A stretch of DNA of 64,000 nt from Algoriphagus marinus (lineage in GTDB: Bacteria > Bacteroidota > Bacteroidia > Cytophagales > Cyclobacteriaceae): NCBI RefSeq assembly GCF_001936475.1, contig NZ_MSPQ01000001.1:930001-994000 (forward strand), given 5' to 3'. The notes below the pieces were generated by a model, which saw only the letters and a program-made list of their open reading frames with translations, had not been told where the DNA came from and searched no databases. Positions within the stretch are counted from its first letter, which is position 1. Every line of letters starts with the position of its first letter. Made by a program: the position numbers and the translations under genes. This document shows, piece by piece, positions 10,024 to 20,974 of this stretch.

Positions 10024-10140
10024 ATGAAAGTAAAGACATCTATCAAAAAGAGAAGTGTTGACTGTAAGTTGATCCGTAGAAAAGGGGTCCTTTATGTCAT
10101 CAATAAGAAGAATCCAAAGTTTAAACAAAGACAAGGTTAA
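10024..10140 (+). CDS. rpmJ: 50S ribosomal protein L36, zinc-free form (bL36)
   Basis: I read this 38-residue frame directly: ATG at 10024, TAA at 10138-10140. It starts [15 protein letters not shown] and ends [13 protein letters not shown]. Zinc-binding L36 uses three Cys and one His; here only Cys14 is left and the His position is Phe, so the zinc ribbon is absent. The place between infA and rpsM is canonical. Confidence 0.94.
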   Translation: MKVKTSIKKRSVDCKLIRRKGVLYVINKKNPKFKQRQG

Positions 10141-10144
10141 GATT

Positions 10145-10522
10145 ATGGCTAGAATTGCAGGTGTAGACATACCAGACAATAAGCGAGGCGAAATCGGACT
10201 TACCTATATCTTCGGAATTGGAAGAAGTTCTGCTAAAGCTATCCTTAGCAAGGCCGGTATCTCTTTCGATAAAAAGGCAGGTGAGTGGGATGATGATGAA
10301 TCAACCGCTATTCGTAACATTATTGCTGAAGAATTCAGAACAGAAGGTGTTCTGAAGTCAGAAGTCCAATTGAACATCAAACGACTGCTTGATATCGGTT
10401 GTTACAGAGGGTTGAGACACAGAAAAGGACTTCCTGTTCGTGGTCAGAAGACTAAGAACAATGCCAGAACAAGGAAGGGTAAGAGAAAAACAGTTGCCAA
10501 CAAAAAGAAAGCAACTAAATAA
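10145..10522 (+). CDS. rpsM: 30S ribosomal protein S13 (uS13)
   Basis: The start chosen is the ATG at 10145 ([16 protein letters not shown]), giving 125 residues; an upstream in-frame ATG at 10094 lies inside rpmJ. The C-terminal [24 protein letters not shown] signature is present. S13 sits in the 30S head and contacts the P-site tRNA and L5. It is the first gene of the alpha-operon part (rpsM-rpsK-rpsD-rpoA-rplQ). Confidence 0.96.
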   Translation: MARIAGVDIPDNKRGEIGLTYIFGIGRSSAKAILSKAGISFDKKAGEWDDDESTAIRNIIAEEFRTEGVLKSEVQLNIKRLLDIGCYRGLRHRKGLPVRGQKTKNNARTRKGKRKTVANKKKATK

Positions 10523-10536
10523 AACCTGATTAGATT

Positions 10537-10935
10537 ATGGCTCAGAAAAGAAACGATAAAGCAAAGGGTAAAAAGAGAGTAGTAAAGGTAGAAGCTGTAG
10601 GGCAGGTACACATCAAAGCCTCCTTCAACAATATCATCATCTCAATTACCAATAATGCAGGACAAGTGATATCTTGGGCCTCTGCCGGTAAAATGGGTTT
10701 CAGAGGATCGAAGAAAAACACTCCTTACGCAGCACAAATGGCCGCTCAAAATTGCGGGCAGGTAGCATACGACTTAGGTTTGAGAAAAATCGAAGTTTTT
10801 GTAAAAGGTCCAGGTGCTGGTCGTGAATCAGCGATCAGAACGTTGCAAAACGTAGGATTAGATGTGACGACTATAATAGACGTGACACCTATGCCACACA
10901 ATGGCTGTCGTCCTCCTAAGCGTAGAAGAGTTTAA
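10537..10935 (+). CDS. rpsK: 30S ribosomal protein S11 (uS11)
   Basis: The 132-residue product carries the S11 motifs [19 protein letters not shown] near residue 26 and [16 protein letters not shown] at the C terminus. S11 lies on the 30S platform near the Shine-Dalgarno/anti-Shine-Dalgarno helix. It sits in the normal order between rpsM and rpsD. A 98-residue frame over its 3' end is a shadow. Confidence 0.96.
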   Translation: MAQKRNDKAKGKKRVVKVEAVGQVHIKASFNNIIISITNNAGQVISWASAGKMGFRGSKKNTPYAAQMAAQNCGQVAYDLGLRKIEVFVKGPGAGRESAIRTLQNVGLDVTTIIDVTPMPHNGCRPPKRRRV

Positions 10936-10953
10936 TTATAAAATTGTAACAGA

Positions 10954-11559
10954 ATGGCTAGATATACAGGTCCTAAAGCAAAGATCGCCAGAAAATTTGG
11001 TGAGCCTATCGAAGGGCATAGCAAAGCGCTACAGAAAAAGAATTACCCTCCAGGACAGCATGGTAGAGGTAGAAGAAAAAAGCAGTCAGAATACGCTATC
11101 CAGCTTGCTGAAAAGCAAAAAGCAAAATACATCTATGGTGTATTGGAGAGACAATTCGCAAAAATGTTTGGTATTGCTTCTAGAAAATCTGGAATAACAG
11201 GTGAGAACCTACTTCAGCTTCTAGAAGGAAGATTAGACAATACTGTGTACAGAATGGGTATTTCTCCAACTAGAAGAGGAGCTAGACAGCTCGTTTCACA
11301 CAAGCATATTCTTGTGAATGGTGATGTGGTAAATATTCCATCTTATACACTTAAGCCAGGTGATGTGGTTTCAGTAAGAGAGCGTTCAAAGTCTCTTGAA
11401 GCAATCACTAGTAGCTTAGCTGGTAGAGGTGCAAACAAATATCCTTGGTTAGAGTGGGATGGCACGTCGTTGACCGGCAAATTCGTCAGTGTACCAGGTA
11501 GAGATGATATTCCTGAGAATATCAAGGAACAACTCATTGTCGAACTTTACTCTAAGTAA
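10954..11559 (+). CDS. rpsD: 30S ribosomal protein S4 (uS4)
   Basis: The 201-residue product starts [21 protein letters not shown] and includes the S4 RNA-binding domain ([31 protein letters not shown], about residues 91-122). The zinc-binding Cys cluster of some S4 proteins is absent. S4 initiates 30S assembly; in E. coli it also represses the alpha operon. rpoA follows 37 bases later. Confidence 0.96.
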   Translation: MARYTGPKAKIARKFGEPIEGHSKALQKKNYPPGQHGRGRRKKQSEYAIQLAEKQKAKYIYGVLERQFAKMFGIASRKSGITGENLLQLLEGRLDNTVYRMGISPTRRGARQLVSHKHILVNGDVVNIPSYTLKPGDVVSVRERSKSLEAITSSLAGRGANKYPWLEWDGTSLTGKFVSVPGRDDIPENIKEQLIVELYSK

Positions 11560-11596
11560 TTTTAATATTTTCAGCTTTTAAAAAAGAACGAGATAT

Positions 11597-12586
11597 ATGT
11601 CCATTCTAGCATTTCAAATGCCCGAGAAAGTGGTTATGGAAAAGGCCGATGACTTTCATGGCTTATTCACTTTCAAACCACTCGAAAAAGGCTATGGAGT
11701 TACTATTGGTAACGCCCTAAGAAGAATTTTGCTTTCTTCTTTGGAAGGTTATGCAATCACTTCGGTTAAGATCCCTGGTGTAGTGCATGAATTTTCTACC
11801 ATCGAAGGTGTAGTTGAAGACGTGACAGATATTATTTTGAACTTGAAGCAAGTGAGATTCAAGAAAGTGCATGAAGCATTTGACGGAAAAATCACCGTAG
11901 AGATCAAAAACCAATCTGTTTTGACTGCAGGGGACATCGCCAAGTTCACATCTTCCTTCGAAATTCTAAATCCAGATTTAGTGATTTGTCATATCGACGA
12001 GGCTAAGAACTTTGAGATGGAATTGGTAGTCGAAAAAGGAAGAGGATACCTACCAGCTGAGGAGTCCAAGCCAAAAGAACAAATCTTCGGAACCATCGCA
12101 ATCGATGCTATTTTCACTCCTATTAAGAACGTGAAGTATAGCGTAGAAAATACCCGAGTGGAACAGAAGACTGACTTCGAAAAATTGATCCTTGAAGTTT
12201 CTACAGATGGTTCTATCCATCCTGAGAAAGCACTTCAAGAGTCTGCTAAAATTTTGATTCAACACTTTATGTTATTCTCTGACCAAACTATGGTCCTTGA
12301 TTCAACTGGAGTTGCTGAGCCGGAGCCTATCGACGAAGAGTTCTTGCACATGAGAAAATTGTTGAAGACTTCATTGAGTGATCTTGACCTATCGGTTAGA
12401 GCATTCAACTGTCTTAAAGCAGCTGATGTGAAGACTTTAGGAGATCTTGCCAGACTTGAAATTTCTGATATGATGAAATTCAGAAACTTTGGTAAGAAAT
12501 CGCTTGCAGAATTAGAGCAGCTTATCCAAGATAAAGGATTGACTTTTGGAATGGATATTTCAAAATATAAACTTGATGAAGAATAA
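11597..12586 (+). CDS. rpoA: DNA-directed RNA polymerase alpha subunit
   Basis: The 329-residue product has the alpha N-terminal dimerisation domain with [17 protein letters not shown] near residues 38-54. The C-terminal domain holds two helix-hairpin-helix-like units ([20 protein letters not shown] and [16 protein letters not shown]). Alpha nucleates polymerase assembly and contacts UP elements and activators. Its position after rpsD is canonical. Confidence 0.97.
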   Translation: MSILAFQMPEKVVMEKADDFHGLFTFKPLEKGYGVTIGNALRRILLSSLEGYAITSVKIPGVVHEFSTIEGVVEDVTDIILNLKQVRFKKVHEAFDGKITVEIKNQSVLTAGDIAKFTSSFEILNPDLVICHIDEAKNFEMELVVEKGRGYLPAEESKPKEQIFGTIAIDAIFTPIKNVKYSVENTRVEQKTDFEKLILEVSTDGSIHPEKALQESAKILIQHFMLFSDQTMVLDSTGVAEPEPIDEEFLHMRKLLKTSLSDLDLSVRAFNCLKAADVKTLGDLARLEISDMMKFRNFGKKSLAELEQLIQDKGLTFGMDISKYKLDEE

Positions 12587-12591
12587 TTAAT

Positions 12592-13134
12592 ATGAGACAC
12601 GGTAAGAAATTTAACCACCTTGGAAGGAAGGCTGCTCACCGAAAGGCAATGCTTTCTAATATGGCGACTTCGCTGATTCTTCACAAGCGTATCTCCACCA
12701 CGCTTGCCAAGGCAAAAGAATTGAAGAAATATTTGGAACCTCTTGTGACTAGAGCTAAAGAGGATACTACTCACAATAGACGTATGGCTTTCTCTTATTT
12801 GAAAAATAAAGAGGCAATCATCGAATTATTTGGAGGAGTAATTGAGAAAGTAGCAAATCGTCCAGGAGGATATACCCGAATCATCAAGACAGGTTTTAGA
12901 TTAGGTGACAACGCAGAAATGTGTATCATTGAATTGGTAGACTTTAACGAATTGATGCTTAAGGATGCTAAGCCTGCGAAAAAGACTACTAGAAGATCTA
13001 GAAGAGGTACTTCTACAACTGCTTCAGCTTCTGATGCGAAAGTAGAAACTCCTGCTGTAGAAGCTAAAGCTGAAGAGCCTAGTGCTCCTGAGGCAAAAGA
13101 AGATTCATCTGAAGGCGAAACTGAAGAAAAATAA
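12592..13134 (+). CDS. rplQ: 50S ribosomal protein L17 with C-terminal extension (bL17)
   Basis: The first about 120 residues are L17 ([41 protein letters not shown]). A tail of about 55 residues, rich in Ala, Glu and Ser, follows (from [10 protein letters not shown] to the end), so the protein is 180 residues rather than about 120-130. Acidic L17 tails of this kind occur in Bacteroidota; their role is unknown. It is the last gene of the ribosomal cluster and is followed by a terminator. Confidence 0.95.
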   Translation: MRHGKKFNHLGRKAAHRKAMLSNMATSLILHKRISTTLAKAKELKKYLEPLVTRAKEDTTHNRRMAFSYLKNKEAIIELFGGVIEKVANRPGGYTRIIKTGFRLGDNAEMCIIELVDFNELMLKDAKPAKKTTRRSRRGTSTTASASDAKVETPAVEAKAEEPSAPEAKEDSSEGETEEK

Positions 13135-13158
13135 GTTGAAGCCCTTGCTGACTATATC

Positions 13159-13190
13159 AAAGGATTGGACATTCGTTCAATCCTTTTTTT
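13159..13190 (+). terminator. Intrinsic terminator after rplQ
   Basis: The arms AGGATTGGA (13161-13169) and TTCAATCCT (13178-13183 region) form an 8-9 bp stem with one wobble, followed by a run of seven T. It ends the ribosomal super-operon 25 bases after the rplQ stop. Confidence 0.85.
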
Positions 13191-13227
13191 ATACCCTTTT
13201 CTATCCTAATCCTTCCCAATAAATATT

Positions 13228-13235
13228 TAACTTTG
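13228..13235 (+). promoter_or_regulatory. Promoter -7 box of carA
   Basis: TAACTTTG matches TAnnTTTG exactly and lies 18 bases before the ATG at 13254. The TTG of an apparent longer carA frame at 13233 is part of this box, so it cannot be the start if the promoter is real. The upstream -33 part is T-rich (CTTTT near 13196-13200) but not well conserved. Confidence 0.6.
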
Positions 13236-13253
13236 GACAACTCAAAAAGAACG

Positions 13254-15657
<2,404 letters not shown>

Positions 15658-15683
15658 TCAATTCTCTGATCAAATGTAAAATG

Positions 15684-15713
15684 AAGACAGTCTTTCGGGG
15701 CTGTCTTTTTTTT
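15684..15713 (+). terminator. Intrinsic terminator after eno
   Basis: A perfect 7-bp stem AAGACAG (15684-15690) / CTGTCTT (15701-15707) closes a 10-base loop containing TTTCGGGG and is followed by a T run to 15713. It separates eno from the next operon. Confidence 0.85.
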
Positions 15714-15752
15714 GCATCATTTTTGTAACTTGATCAGCAAATCGAAATCTTT

Positions 15753-16040
15753 ATGAGTAAGTACCTCAAATACACCAAGAATTTTTACTTTTTAGGATTG
15801 GCATTTTTCCTCGCTTGGATGATTTTTATTGATTCTAATAGTGTGATCAATCAAGTCAAACTAAGCAGCAAACTGAACACACTGGAGGATCAAAGAGACT
15901 TTTATTTGGAACGTAAAGCTAAAATTAATGCCGAACGTGAGGAGTTAATGAGTAATCCCGAACTTTTGGAAAAGTTTGCCCGTGAAAGATACCTAATGAA
16001 AAAACCGACTGAGGATCTCTATGTTATTGTCAAAAAGTAA
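15753..16040 (+). CDS. FtsB/DivIC-family septum formation protein
   Basis: The 95-residue protein has a short N-terminal cytoplasmic tail, one membrane helix (about residues 12-28), then a coiled coil (about 38-70) and the C-terminal motif ELLEKFARERYLMKKPTEDLYVIV, typical of the DivIC/FtsB family. In known bacteria such proteins join FtsL and FtsQ in the divisome. The next gene starts inside its last codons (20-base overlap). Family call is by topology and the C-terminal motif. Confidence 0.8.
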   Translation: MSKYLKYTKNFYFLGLAFFLAWMIFIDSNSVINQVKLSSKLNTLEDQRDFYLERKAKINAEREELMSNPELLEKFARERYLMKKPTEDLYVIVKK

Positions 16041-16572
16041 AACACTCCTATTATTTTTCATCTTTTTCATTGGTTTGGCTTCCGCTTCCATGGCTCAGCG
16101 GGAATACTACCCTGGTGATAGTATTCCATTCAAGGACAGGCTTTATTTTGGAGGAAACTTCGGGATGCAGTTCGGTACAGTGACTCTAATCGATGTTTCA
16201 CCTTTAGTAGGAGTCATGATTACTCCAAAATTCTCATCGGGAGTAGGGATTACCTACCAGTACTTTAATGATCAAAGATATATCGGAGGAGAGACCTCTT
16301 CCTACGGCGGTAGGCTCTTCAGCAGATACAACGTCCTGCCTAATATTTTCCTTCACGCAGAATACGAATCCATCAATTTTGACAATTATAATTTCCTATC
16401 TGAGCGTTTTGAACGTATCTGGTCTAACGCACTTTTTTTGGGCGGCGGATATTTTGCCCCATTTGGACCTAGAGGCGGAGCTAATTTTACTTTTTTGTAC
16501 AACGTCCTGCATGACAATCTTCGATCACCCTATGGTGAACCTTATGTGATTCGAGTGGGTTTTGTACTGTAA
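16021..16572 (+). CDS. Exported outer-membrane beta-barrel-like protein, function unknown
   Basis: The 183-residue product has a signal peptide (hydrophobic residues 8-24, probable cut after ASMA-Q). The rest alternates aromatic and Gly residues as small outer-membrane barrels do, for example FGGNFGMQFGTVT and GVGITYQYF, and ends in Val-Leu. I recognise no named family. Its start overlaps the FtsB-like gene, so the two are probably co-translated. Confidence 0.7.
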   Translation: MLLSKSKTLLLFFIFFIGLASASMAQREYYPGDSIPFKDRLYFGGNFGMQFGTVTLIDVSPLVGVMITPKFSSGVGITYQYFNDQRYIGGETSSYGGRLFSRYNVLPNIFLHAEYESINFDNYNFLSERFERIWSNALFLGGGYFAPFGPRGGANFTFLYNVLHDNLRSPYGEPYVIRVGFVL

Positions 16573-16592
16573 TCAAACCTAGTCAAACCTTC

Positions 16593-17438
16593 ATGGATTC
16601 TTTTATTTCAAAACTCTTTCTTGCCCACCAAGAATGCTCGGATTGTCCTTCCCCAAAAGTAATTAAACAGTTTTTTGAAGAATTACTGGGATTGCTTTTC
16701 CCCGAGTATACAGTAGAAAAAATCAGTGAAAAGGAAGAGTTGTCAGCGAAATTGGATCAACTTCAAAATAGTTTTACTTCGATTCTGAGTAGAAACAAAC
16801 ATTTGTTCGAGGGAAAGGCAGAATTGATTTCTCAGAAGTTTTTCCAAAACCTCGAACGTATCTACGATTGGGTGCATCAGGATATAGATGCGATGTATGC
16901 CGGAGATCCGGCAGCTAAATCCAGAACTGAGATTCTTCGGAGTTATCCCGGTTTTTACGCGATTGCTGCCTATCGAATTGCCAATCAAATGCATCGCCAA
17001 CGAATCCAGCTTATCCCACGAATGATTACTGAATTGGCACATAGCCGTACCGGAATTGACATTCACCCGGGAGCAACCATAGGCCAATATTTCTGTATTG
17101 ATCATGGTACTGGAGTGGTAATCGGCGAGACTACTGTAATCGGTGATCATGTCAAAATCTATCAGGGAGTCACACTTGGAGCACTTAGCGTAGAAAAGGC
17201 TGATGCAGATAAAAAGCGCCATCCTACCATCGAAGATTATGTGGTTATTTATGCTGGTGCTACGATTTTGGGAGGAAAAACTACAATTGGTAAAAACAGC
17301 GTCATCGGTGGGAATGTCTGGTTGACCAAAAGTGTACCCGCCGGTAGCAAAGTGTACTATCAAGCGCAGATGTATCATTCAGATTCTGCAGTGACAGATT
17401 TATATATTTTTAAAAACGAAGAAGATGCGACTAGTTGA
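16593..17438 (+). CDS. cysE: Serine O-acetyltransferase
   Basis: The 281-residue enzyme acetylates serine to O-acetylserine, the carbon acceptor for sulfide. A long helical N-terminal domain is followed by hexapeptide repeats (left-handed beta-helix) around residues 170-245, with HPGATIGQYFCIDHGTGVVIG carrying the conserved Asp-His pair. The gene overlaps cysM by 14 bases, so both steps of cysteine synthesis are coupled. The 211-residue antisense frame at 16743-17378 is a shadow. Confidence 0.93.
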   Translation: MDSFISKLFLAHQECSDCPSPKVIKQFFEELLGLLFPEYTVEKISEKEELSAKLDQLQNSFTSILSRNKHLFEGKAELISQKFFQNLERIYDWVHQDIDAMYAGDPAAKSRTEILRSYPGFYAIAAYRIANQMHRQRIQLIPRMITELAHSRTGIDIHPGATIGQYFCIDHGTGVVIGETTVIGDHVKIYQGVTLGALSVEKADADKKRHPTIEDYVVIYAGATILGGKTTIGKNSVIGGNVWLTKSVPAGSKVYYQAQMYHSDSAVTDLYIFKNEEDATS

Positions 17439-18303
17439 ACTAATCGGGAATACTCCTTTGATTGAATTGGAACATATTCCTACCAATCCGAATGTAAAGA
17501 TTCTATGCAAGCTGGAAGGTCAAAATCCAGGCGGAAGTGTGAAAGATCGAGCAGCCTTTAATATGCTCCAAGCGGCACTAGAGCGGGGAGAAATCAAATC
17601 AGGAGATAAATTGGTCGAAGCTACGAGTGGAAATACTGGAATCGCTCTGGCGATGGTGGCCAAAGTTCTTGGACTGGAAATGACGCTGATCATGCCGGAT
17701 AATTCTACCAAAGAACGAGTCTTGACCATGGAAGCTTATGGGGCCAAAGTCATTTTGACCCCTGCTGCCAAAACCATTGAGTATTCTAGGACCCTTGCTG
17801 AGGAAATGAATGCCAACGAAGGGTATTTCATGCTGGATCAATTTGCTAATCCGGATAATTACCTGGCGCATTATAAGACAACTGGTCCTGAAATCTGGAA
17901 TGATACAAATGGAAAAGTAACTCATTTCGTCTCTGCAATGGGGACTACAGGGACCATTATGGGAGTTTCTAAATATCTCAAAGAGAAAAATCCCGCAATC
18001 CAAATCGTCGGCACCCAACCTACCGATGGATCCAGTATCCCAGGGATCCGAAGGTGGTCCAAAGAATTTTTACCCAAGATTTTTGATGCTTCTCGGGTGG
18101 ATCAGGTGATTGATGTGAGTCAGGATCAAGCTACAGCAATGACTCGCCGAATGGCCAAAGAAGAGGGGATCCTTGCAGGAATGAGTAGTGGAGGAGCATT
18201 ATTTGCCGCTCTGGAACTTGCAAAAACATTGGACTCCGGACTAATCGTCTGCATTACCTGTGATCGTGGTGATCGCTATTTGAGCTCGGATCTGTTTGGG
18301 TGA
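17425..18303 (+). CDS. cysM: Cysteine synthase (O-acetylserine sulfhydrylase), CysM type
   Basis: The 292-residue PLP enzyme makes cysteine from O-acetylserine and sulfide (CysM types also use thiosulfate). LEGQNPGGSVKDRAAF near residue 33 contains the PLP-binding Lys; EATSGNTGIALAM near residue 68 binds the substrate carboxylate. The short length and the TLIMPDNSTKERV segment suggest CysM rather than CysK. The start lies inside the cysE 3' end. Confidence 0.92.
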   Translation: MRLVELIGNTPLIELEHIPTNPNVKILCKLEGQNPGGSVKDRAAFNMLQAALERGEIKSGDKLVEATSGNTGIALAMVAKVLGLEMTLIMPDNSTKERVLTMEAYGAKVILTPAAKTIEYSRTLAEEMNANEGYFMLDQFANPDNYLAHYKTTGPEIWNDTNGKVTHFVSAMGTTGTIMGVSKYLKEKNPAIQIVGTQPTDGSSIPGIRRWSKEFLPKIFDASRVDQVIDVSQDQATAMTRRMAKEEGILAGMSSGGALFAALELAKTLDSGLIVCITCDRGDRYLSSDLFG

Positions 18304-18330
18304 AATTTACTTGAAAAAGTATTTAACTTG

Positions 18331-18366
18331 AAAAAATGGGTGAGGACATTTTCCCCACCTATTTTT
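18331..18366. terminator. Bidirectional terminator between cysM and the DUF2490 gene
   Basis: A run of six A, then GGGTGAGGA (18338-18346) and TCCCCACC (18352-18359) forming a stem with one mismatch, then a T run. The A run and T run on either side let it work for the two convergent genes. Confidence 0.65.
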
Positions 18367-18392
18367 AAAAGACAATAAACCAACCTACCAAA

Positions 18393-19088
18393 TTAAAAAT
18401 TATGATGAAGGCTAAACTGAAGTTGGCCTTTAGCCCATTCATTAGTGGTTTGCTTCATCCAGCCTGATTGAACTCTCAAATTATTTTGGAGTCCATACCC
18501 TAGCCCCAGATAGGTTCTATTCCTGTCAAAGAACTGAACGCTTCTCCCATCTCCAATTTCTTTTTGGCCGTTAATGAAAATCTCATTGTAGAGGGCTAGA
18601 TAAAGCGCATTTTTCTCGAGTTTAGTTTTATTTAAGGGTACGTTTAGGAATAAATTATACCGATAGCGAGTTCTGAAATCTTGGTTTTCGACCCAACGTT
18701 GTTCAAACCTCAATCGATGCGTCAGAAAAAATCTCCCTCCGATTTTTTGAGGGAAAAGAGCTTCCTGATAGATTCTATTTTCAGCTGTGTTTAAGTCATC
18801 TTCACCAAAGGCTCCTGAAGAAATAAAGGCATATCCGGCGGTAAAGGTGATTACGGCATTTTTCGGGGTATAGGTTAGACCTGTTCTAAGCAACAATTGT
18901 TCTTTATCAGAGCCTAGATTCCAAGACCGATATTGATAATCTCCTTGAATTCCAAATTGACTATTCTGGAATTTTTTCGTGAAGAAATACATATACCATG
19001 CACCAAGTTGATCTTGGTTAAAATTAGTTTGGGCTTTTCCTACGGTGCAGATTAATAGCAGGAAAATGGCGACATAGAGTTTTTTCAT
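18393..19088 (-). CDS. DUF2490-family outer-membrane protein
   Basis: The 231-residue product has a signal peptide (about residues 1-19, cut after GKA-Q). The start of the mature part, QLGAWYMYFFTKKF, and the repeated Tyr-Arg strands (GDYQYRSWNLG, HRLRFEQRW, RTRYRYNLFL) match DUF2490 proteins, predicted outer-membrane barrels of unknown function. It lies 50 bases downstream of the carbonic anhydrase gene on the same strand, probably one transcript. Confidence 0.8.
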   Translation of the reverse strand: MKKLYVAIFLLLICTVGKAQTNFNQDQLGAWYMYFFTKKFQNSQFGIQGDYQYRSWNLGSDKEQLLLRTGLTYTPKNAVITFTAGYAFISSGAFGEDDLNTAENRIYQEALFPQKIGGRFFLTHRLRFEQRWVENQDFRTRYRYNLFLNVPLNKTKLEKNALYLALYNEIFINGQKEIGDGRSVQFFDRNRTYLGLGYGLQNNLRVQSGWMKQTTNEWAKGQLQFSLHHNF

Positions 19089-19138
19089 GGAGAAGTAATT
19101 TGGGAATCCGGGTCTTTTCGAATTCCCGAAAATCCATT

Positions 19139-19912
19139 TTATTTTTTGGAAAATTTAGGCAAACTGGTTATAGTTTCTTCTATAAAGTTTACATATCCTG
19201 TATTGAGATCATAAACTGCGCCCACGATTAGGACTTCTCCAGCATCTGATTTTCTACTAAGTACTGGTTCCAGGCTTCTCAATTCTTTTACTTGTTCGAT
19301 TACATTTTCCCGAATGGCAAAATCTAAAGCTTCTTTTGCTGGGAGGTTGGCTGCCTTTGCTTTGAGGGAGGCAGGCTTGATAGCATTGATCAGCGTTACT
19401 ACGTGACCAGGAGGGTTTTCGGGCAACTTCATTGCTGCATCCACTGCTCCACAGGATTCATGCCCTAAGACTACAATTAATTTTGTGCCTAACACGGCGG
19501 ATCCATACTCTATGGTGCCATAGGAGGCTTCTGCCATGACTTGGCCTGCCGTTCTGGTGATGAAAATATCTCCAACTCCCTGGTCAAAGATGATTTCGTT
19601 AGGAACCCTACTGTCTGCACATCCCACGATGGTCGCAAACGGAGCCTGACCTCCTGAGTTGTTCTTTAGATCTGCATTAGTTTGTCGGGGACGGATACTT
19701 TTATCCTCTGCAAATCTTCGATTGCCATAGATGAGTTTTTTAATCCCATAATAGGGATCCGCAAATGCGGTATCTCGGTCTGCAAAATATTCTCCCTCTT
19801 TTACTTCGAGAAGTCTGTTAATTTCGGAGCTTGATTGTGCTTGAGATGAAAATATCGTCAATACAAAGAAATAGGGTATAGCAACAAATGCTAACCATGT
19901 TTTGGTTTTCAT
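19139..19912 (-). CDS. Exported beta-class carbonic anhydrase
   Basis: The 257-residue enzyme interconverts CO2 and bicarbonate. A signal peptide covers about residues 1-25 (cut near SSQA-Q), so it acts in the periplasm, whereas most beta-class enzymes are cytoplasmic. The zinc ligands and catalytic pair are visible: C98, D100, R102 (GCADSR), H151 and C154 (GHESCGA). The DUF2490 gene follows on the same strand. Confidence 0.9.
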   Translation of the reverse strand: MKTKTWLAFVAIPYFFVLTIFSSQAQSSSEINRLLEVKEGEYFADRDTAFADPYYGIKKLIYGNRRFAEDKSIRPRQTNADLKNNSGGQAPFATIVGCADSRVPNEIIFDQGVGDIFITRTAGQVMAEASYGTIEYGSAVLGTKLIVVLGHESCGAVDAAMKLPENPPGHVVTLINAIKPASLKAKAANLPAKEALDFAIRENVIEQVKELRSLEPVLSRKSDAGEVLIVGAVYDLNTGYVNFIEETITSLPKFSKK

Positions 19913-19971
19913 TTTTTTTGATTTAGAAGTAGTGAAATAAGGGGGTCTCGTCCTTTTCAGGAGGAGTAGGA

Positions 19972-20012
19972 CTTCTTTGGATTAGTCCCAGCCTAGGAGT
20001 AATCCAAAGAAG
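19972..20012. repeat. Perfect 13-bp inverted repeat
   Basis: CTTCTTTGGATTA (19972-19984) is the exact reverse complement of TAATCCAAAGAAG (20000-20012), with a 15-base loop. It lies between the carbonic anhydrase start and the stop of the 98-residue gene. There is no T run on either strand, so it may be an mRNA-processing or stability hairpin, a terminator of unusual form, or a regulator site for the carbonic anhydrase gene. Confidence 0.7.
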
Positions 20013-20026
20013 ATTTCTTCTACAGG

Positions 20027-20323
20027 CTAGGCTTGGTGTTCGGGGGGATTTTCGGCAGCCTTTTGATCAAGGCTTGAAAAAAATAAAGTGATCCATTTGT
20101 GCTTTGGACCTAGAAAAGTACTAGGGACAATCATTTCTCCTAAAGATTTTTCCACAAACCACTCCATTTTAACTTCTTCTTCTCCTTCTAATTCCAACTC
20201 CAAGTTCATTTCAATTGAACTATCCTTGTCAGCAGTCAAAGCAGAATGATTGTCACCCAAAACTCCTACAAGGAGCATCAGCGCGCAAATCAAACAAGAA
20301 ATAAGCTGCTTTGGTAAATACAT
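20027..20323 (-). CDS. Small exported protein, function unknown
   Basis: The 98-residue product has an N-terminal hydrophobic segment (residues 6-23) that looks like a signal peptide. An acidic stretch (EMNLELELEGEEEVKMEW) follows. I recognise no family. It sits in a same-strand run with a lipoprotein upstream and the carbonic anhydrase downstream, but the 13-bp inverted repeat separates it from the latter. Confidence 0.55.
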   Translation of the reverse strand: MYLPKQLISCLICALMLLVGVLGDNHSALTADKDSSIEMNLELELEGEEEVKMEWFVEKSLGEMIVPSTFLGPKHKWITLFFSSLDQKAAENPPEHQA

Positions 20324-20402
20324 GGTTGAATCTTTGGTCTATGAACTTGGTAGGGAGGAAAAGGTTTGATTTTTTTTGAAGCTTGCTAGTAACTAGAATT
20401 GG

Positions 20403-20696
20403 CTAGTTGATCAATTTATTAATCAGCCCATCTTTACCTTGGGAGATCGAGTCCAGTTTCTTGCTGGTTCGGTCTAGCAAAGAATCCAGTTTTTGGATTT
20501 TTTCGGTTTCTTGATTGATCAGGGAATCTAAGGTAAGGACCTTCTCTACTTCCTGATTGACTAGAGAATCCAAGGCCTCGGCATGCTCCAAAGCTCTGGA
20601 AAGTTTTTTTGAAATTTCTTCTGCGGAATTTCCACATGAGCTGATCAGCAAGAGAAATATCCCCAATCCGCTGATTTTTAAGAAATAGCTTTTCAT
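20403..20696 (-). CDS. Small coiled-coil lipoprotein with LDSL repeats
   Basis: The 97-residue product has a lipobox (LISSC, Cys at about residue 21), so it is a lipoprotein. The mature part is a coiled coil built of repeats starting LDSL: two 14-residue units (LDSLVNQEVEKVLT, LDSLINQETEKIQK), one 11-residue unit and a final LDSI. The layout resembles Lpp-like rods, but no C-terminal Lys-Tyr-Arg anchor is seen. Its ATG overlaps the TGA of the upstream 89-residue frame. Confidence 0.7.
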   Translation of the reverse strand: MKSYFLKISGLGIFLLLISSCGNSAEEISKKLSRALEHAEALDSLVNQEVEKVLTLDSLINQETEKIQKLDSLLDRTSKKLDSISQGKDGLINKLIN

Positions 20697-20962
20697 CTGT
20701 TTATAATTTGATTTTTAATGGTCATATAGCCTGTCCCGTCCCGATACATATCGGGATCGGGAGAGTCTCGCATTTCGATCCAGATAGCCATCGGGACATC
20801 CCACTGTGTGACGTTATCGTCATGCTCGATTTTATAATAATTGATTTTGGGCAGGGATACGGGCAAAAAGGTGCGGGAGTTTGATTTTATTTTTGAAGGG
20901 AATGCAAAACTAATTTCTGTAACCTTGTTCCAATAAGCTCCGTTGCACTCCCTTAAAATCAA
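20693..20962 (-). CDS. Doubtful small protein upstream of the LDSL lipoprotein
   Basis: This 89-residue frame ends in an ATGA overlap with the lipoprotein gene, which favours a coupled gene. Against it: no recognised domain, no signal peptide, and its 5' part covers the likely promoter of the divergent gene at 20975. Near its C terminus the frame is read through the palindrome TCCCGAT-ACAT-ATCGGGA (residues DPDMYRDG). It may be a genuine cytoplasmic protein, a degraded gene or chance. Confidence 0.3.
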   Translation of the reverse strand: MILRECNGAYWNKVTEISFAFPSKIKSNSRTFLPVSLPKINYYKIEHDDNVTQWDVPMAIWIEMRDSPDPDMYRDGTGYMTIKNQIINR

Positions 20963-20974
20963 AAACCAATTATT

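Noticed and set aside
12259-12774. 171-residue minus-strand frame
   Set aside because: Antisense to the rpoA 3' end and rplQ; a shadow.
16743-17378. 211-residue minus-strand frame
   Set aside because: Antisense to cysE, which has clear hexapeptide repeats; the frame has no recognisable domain.
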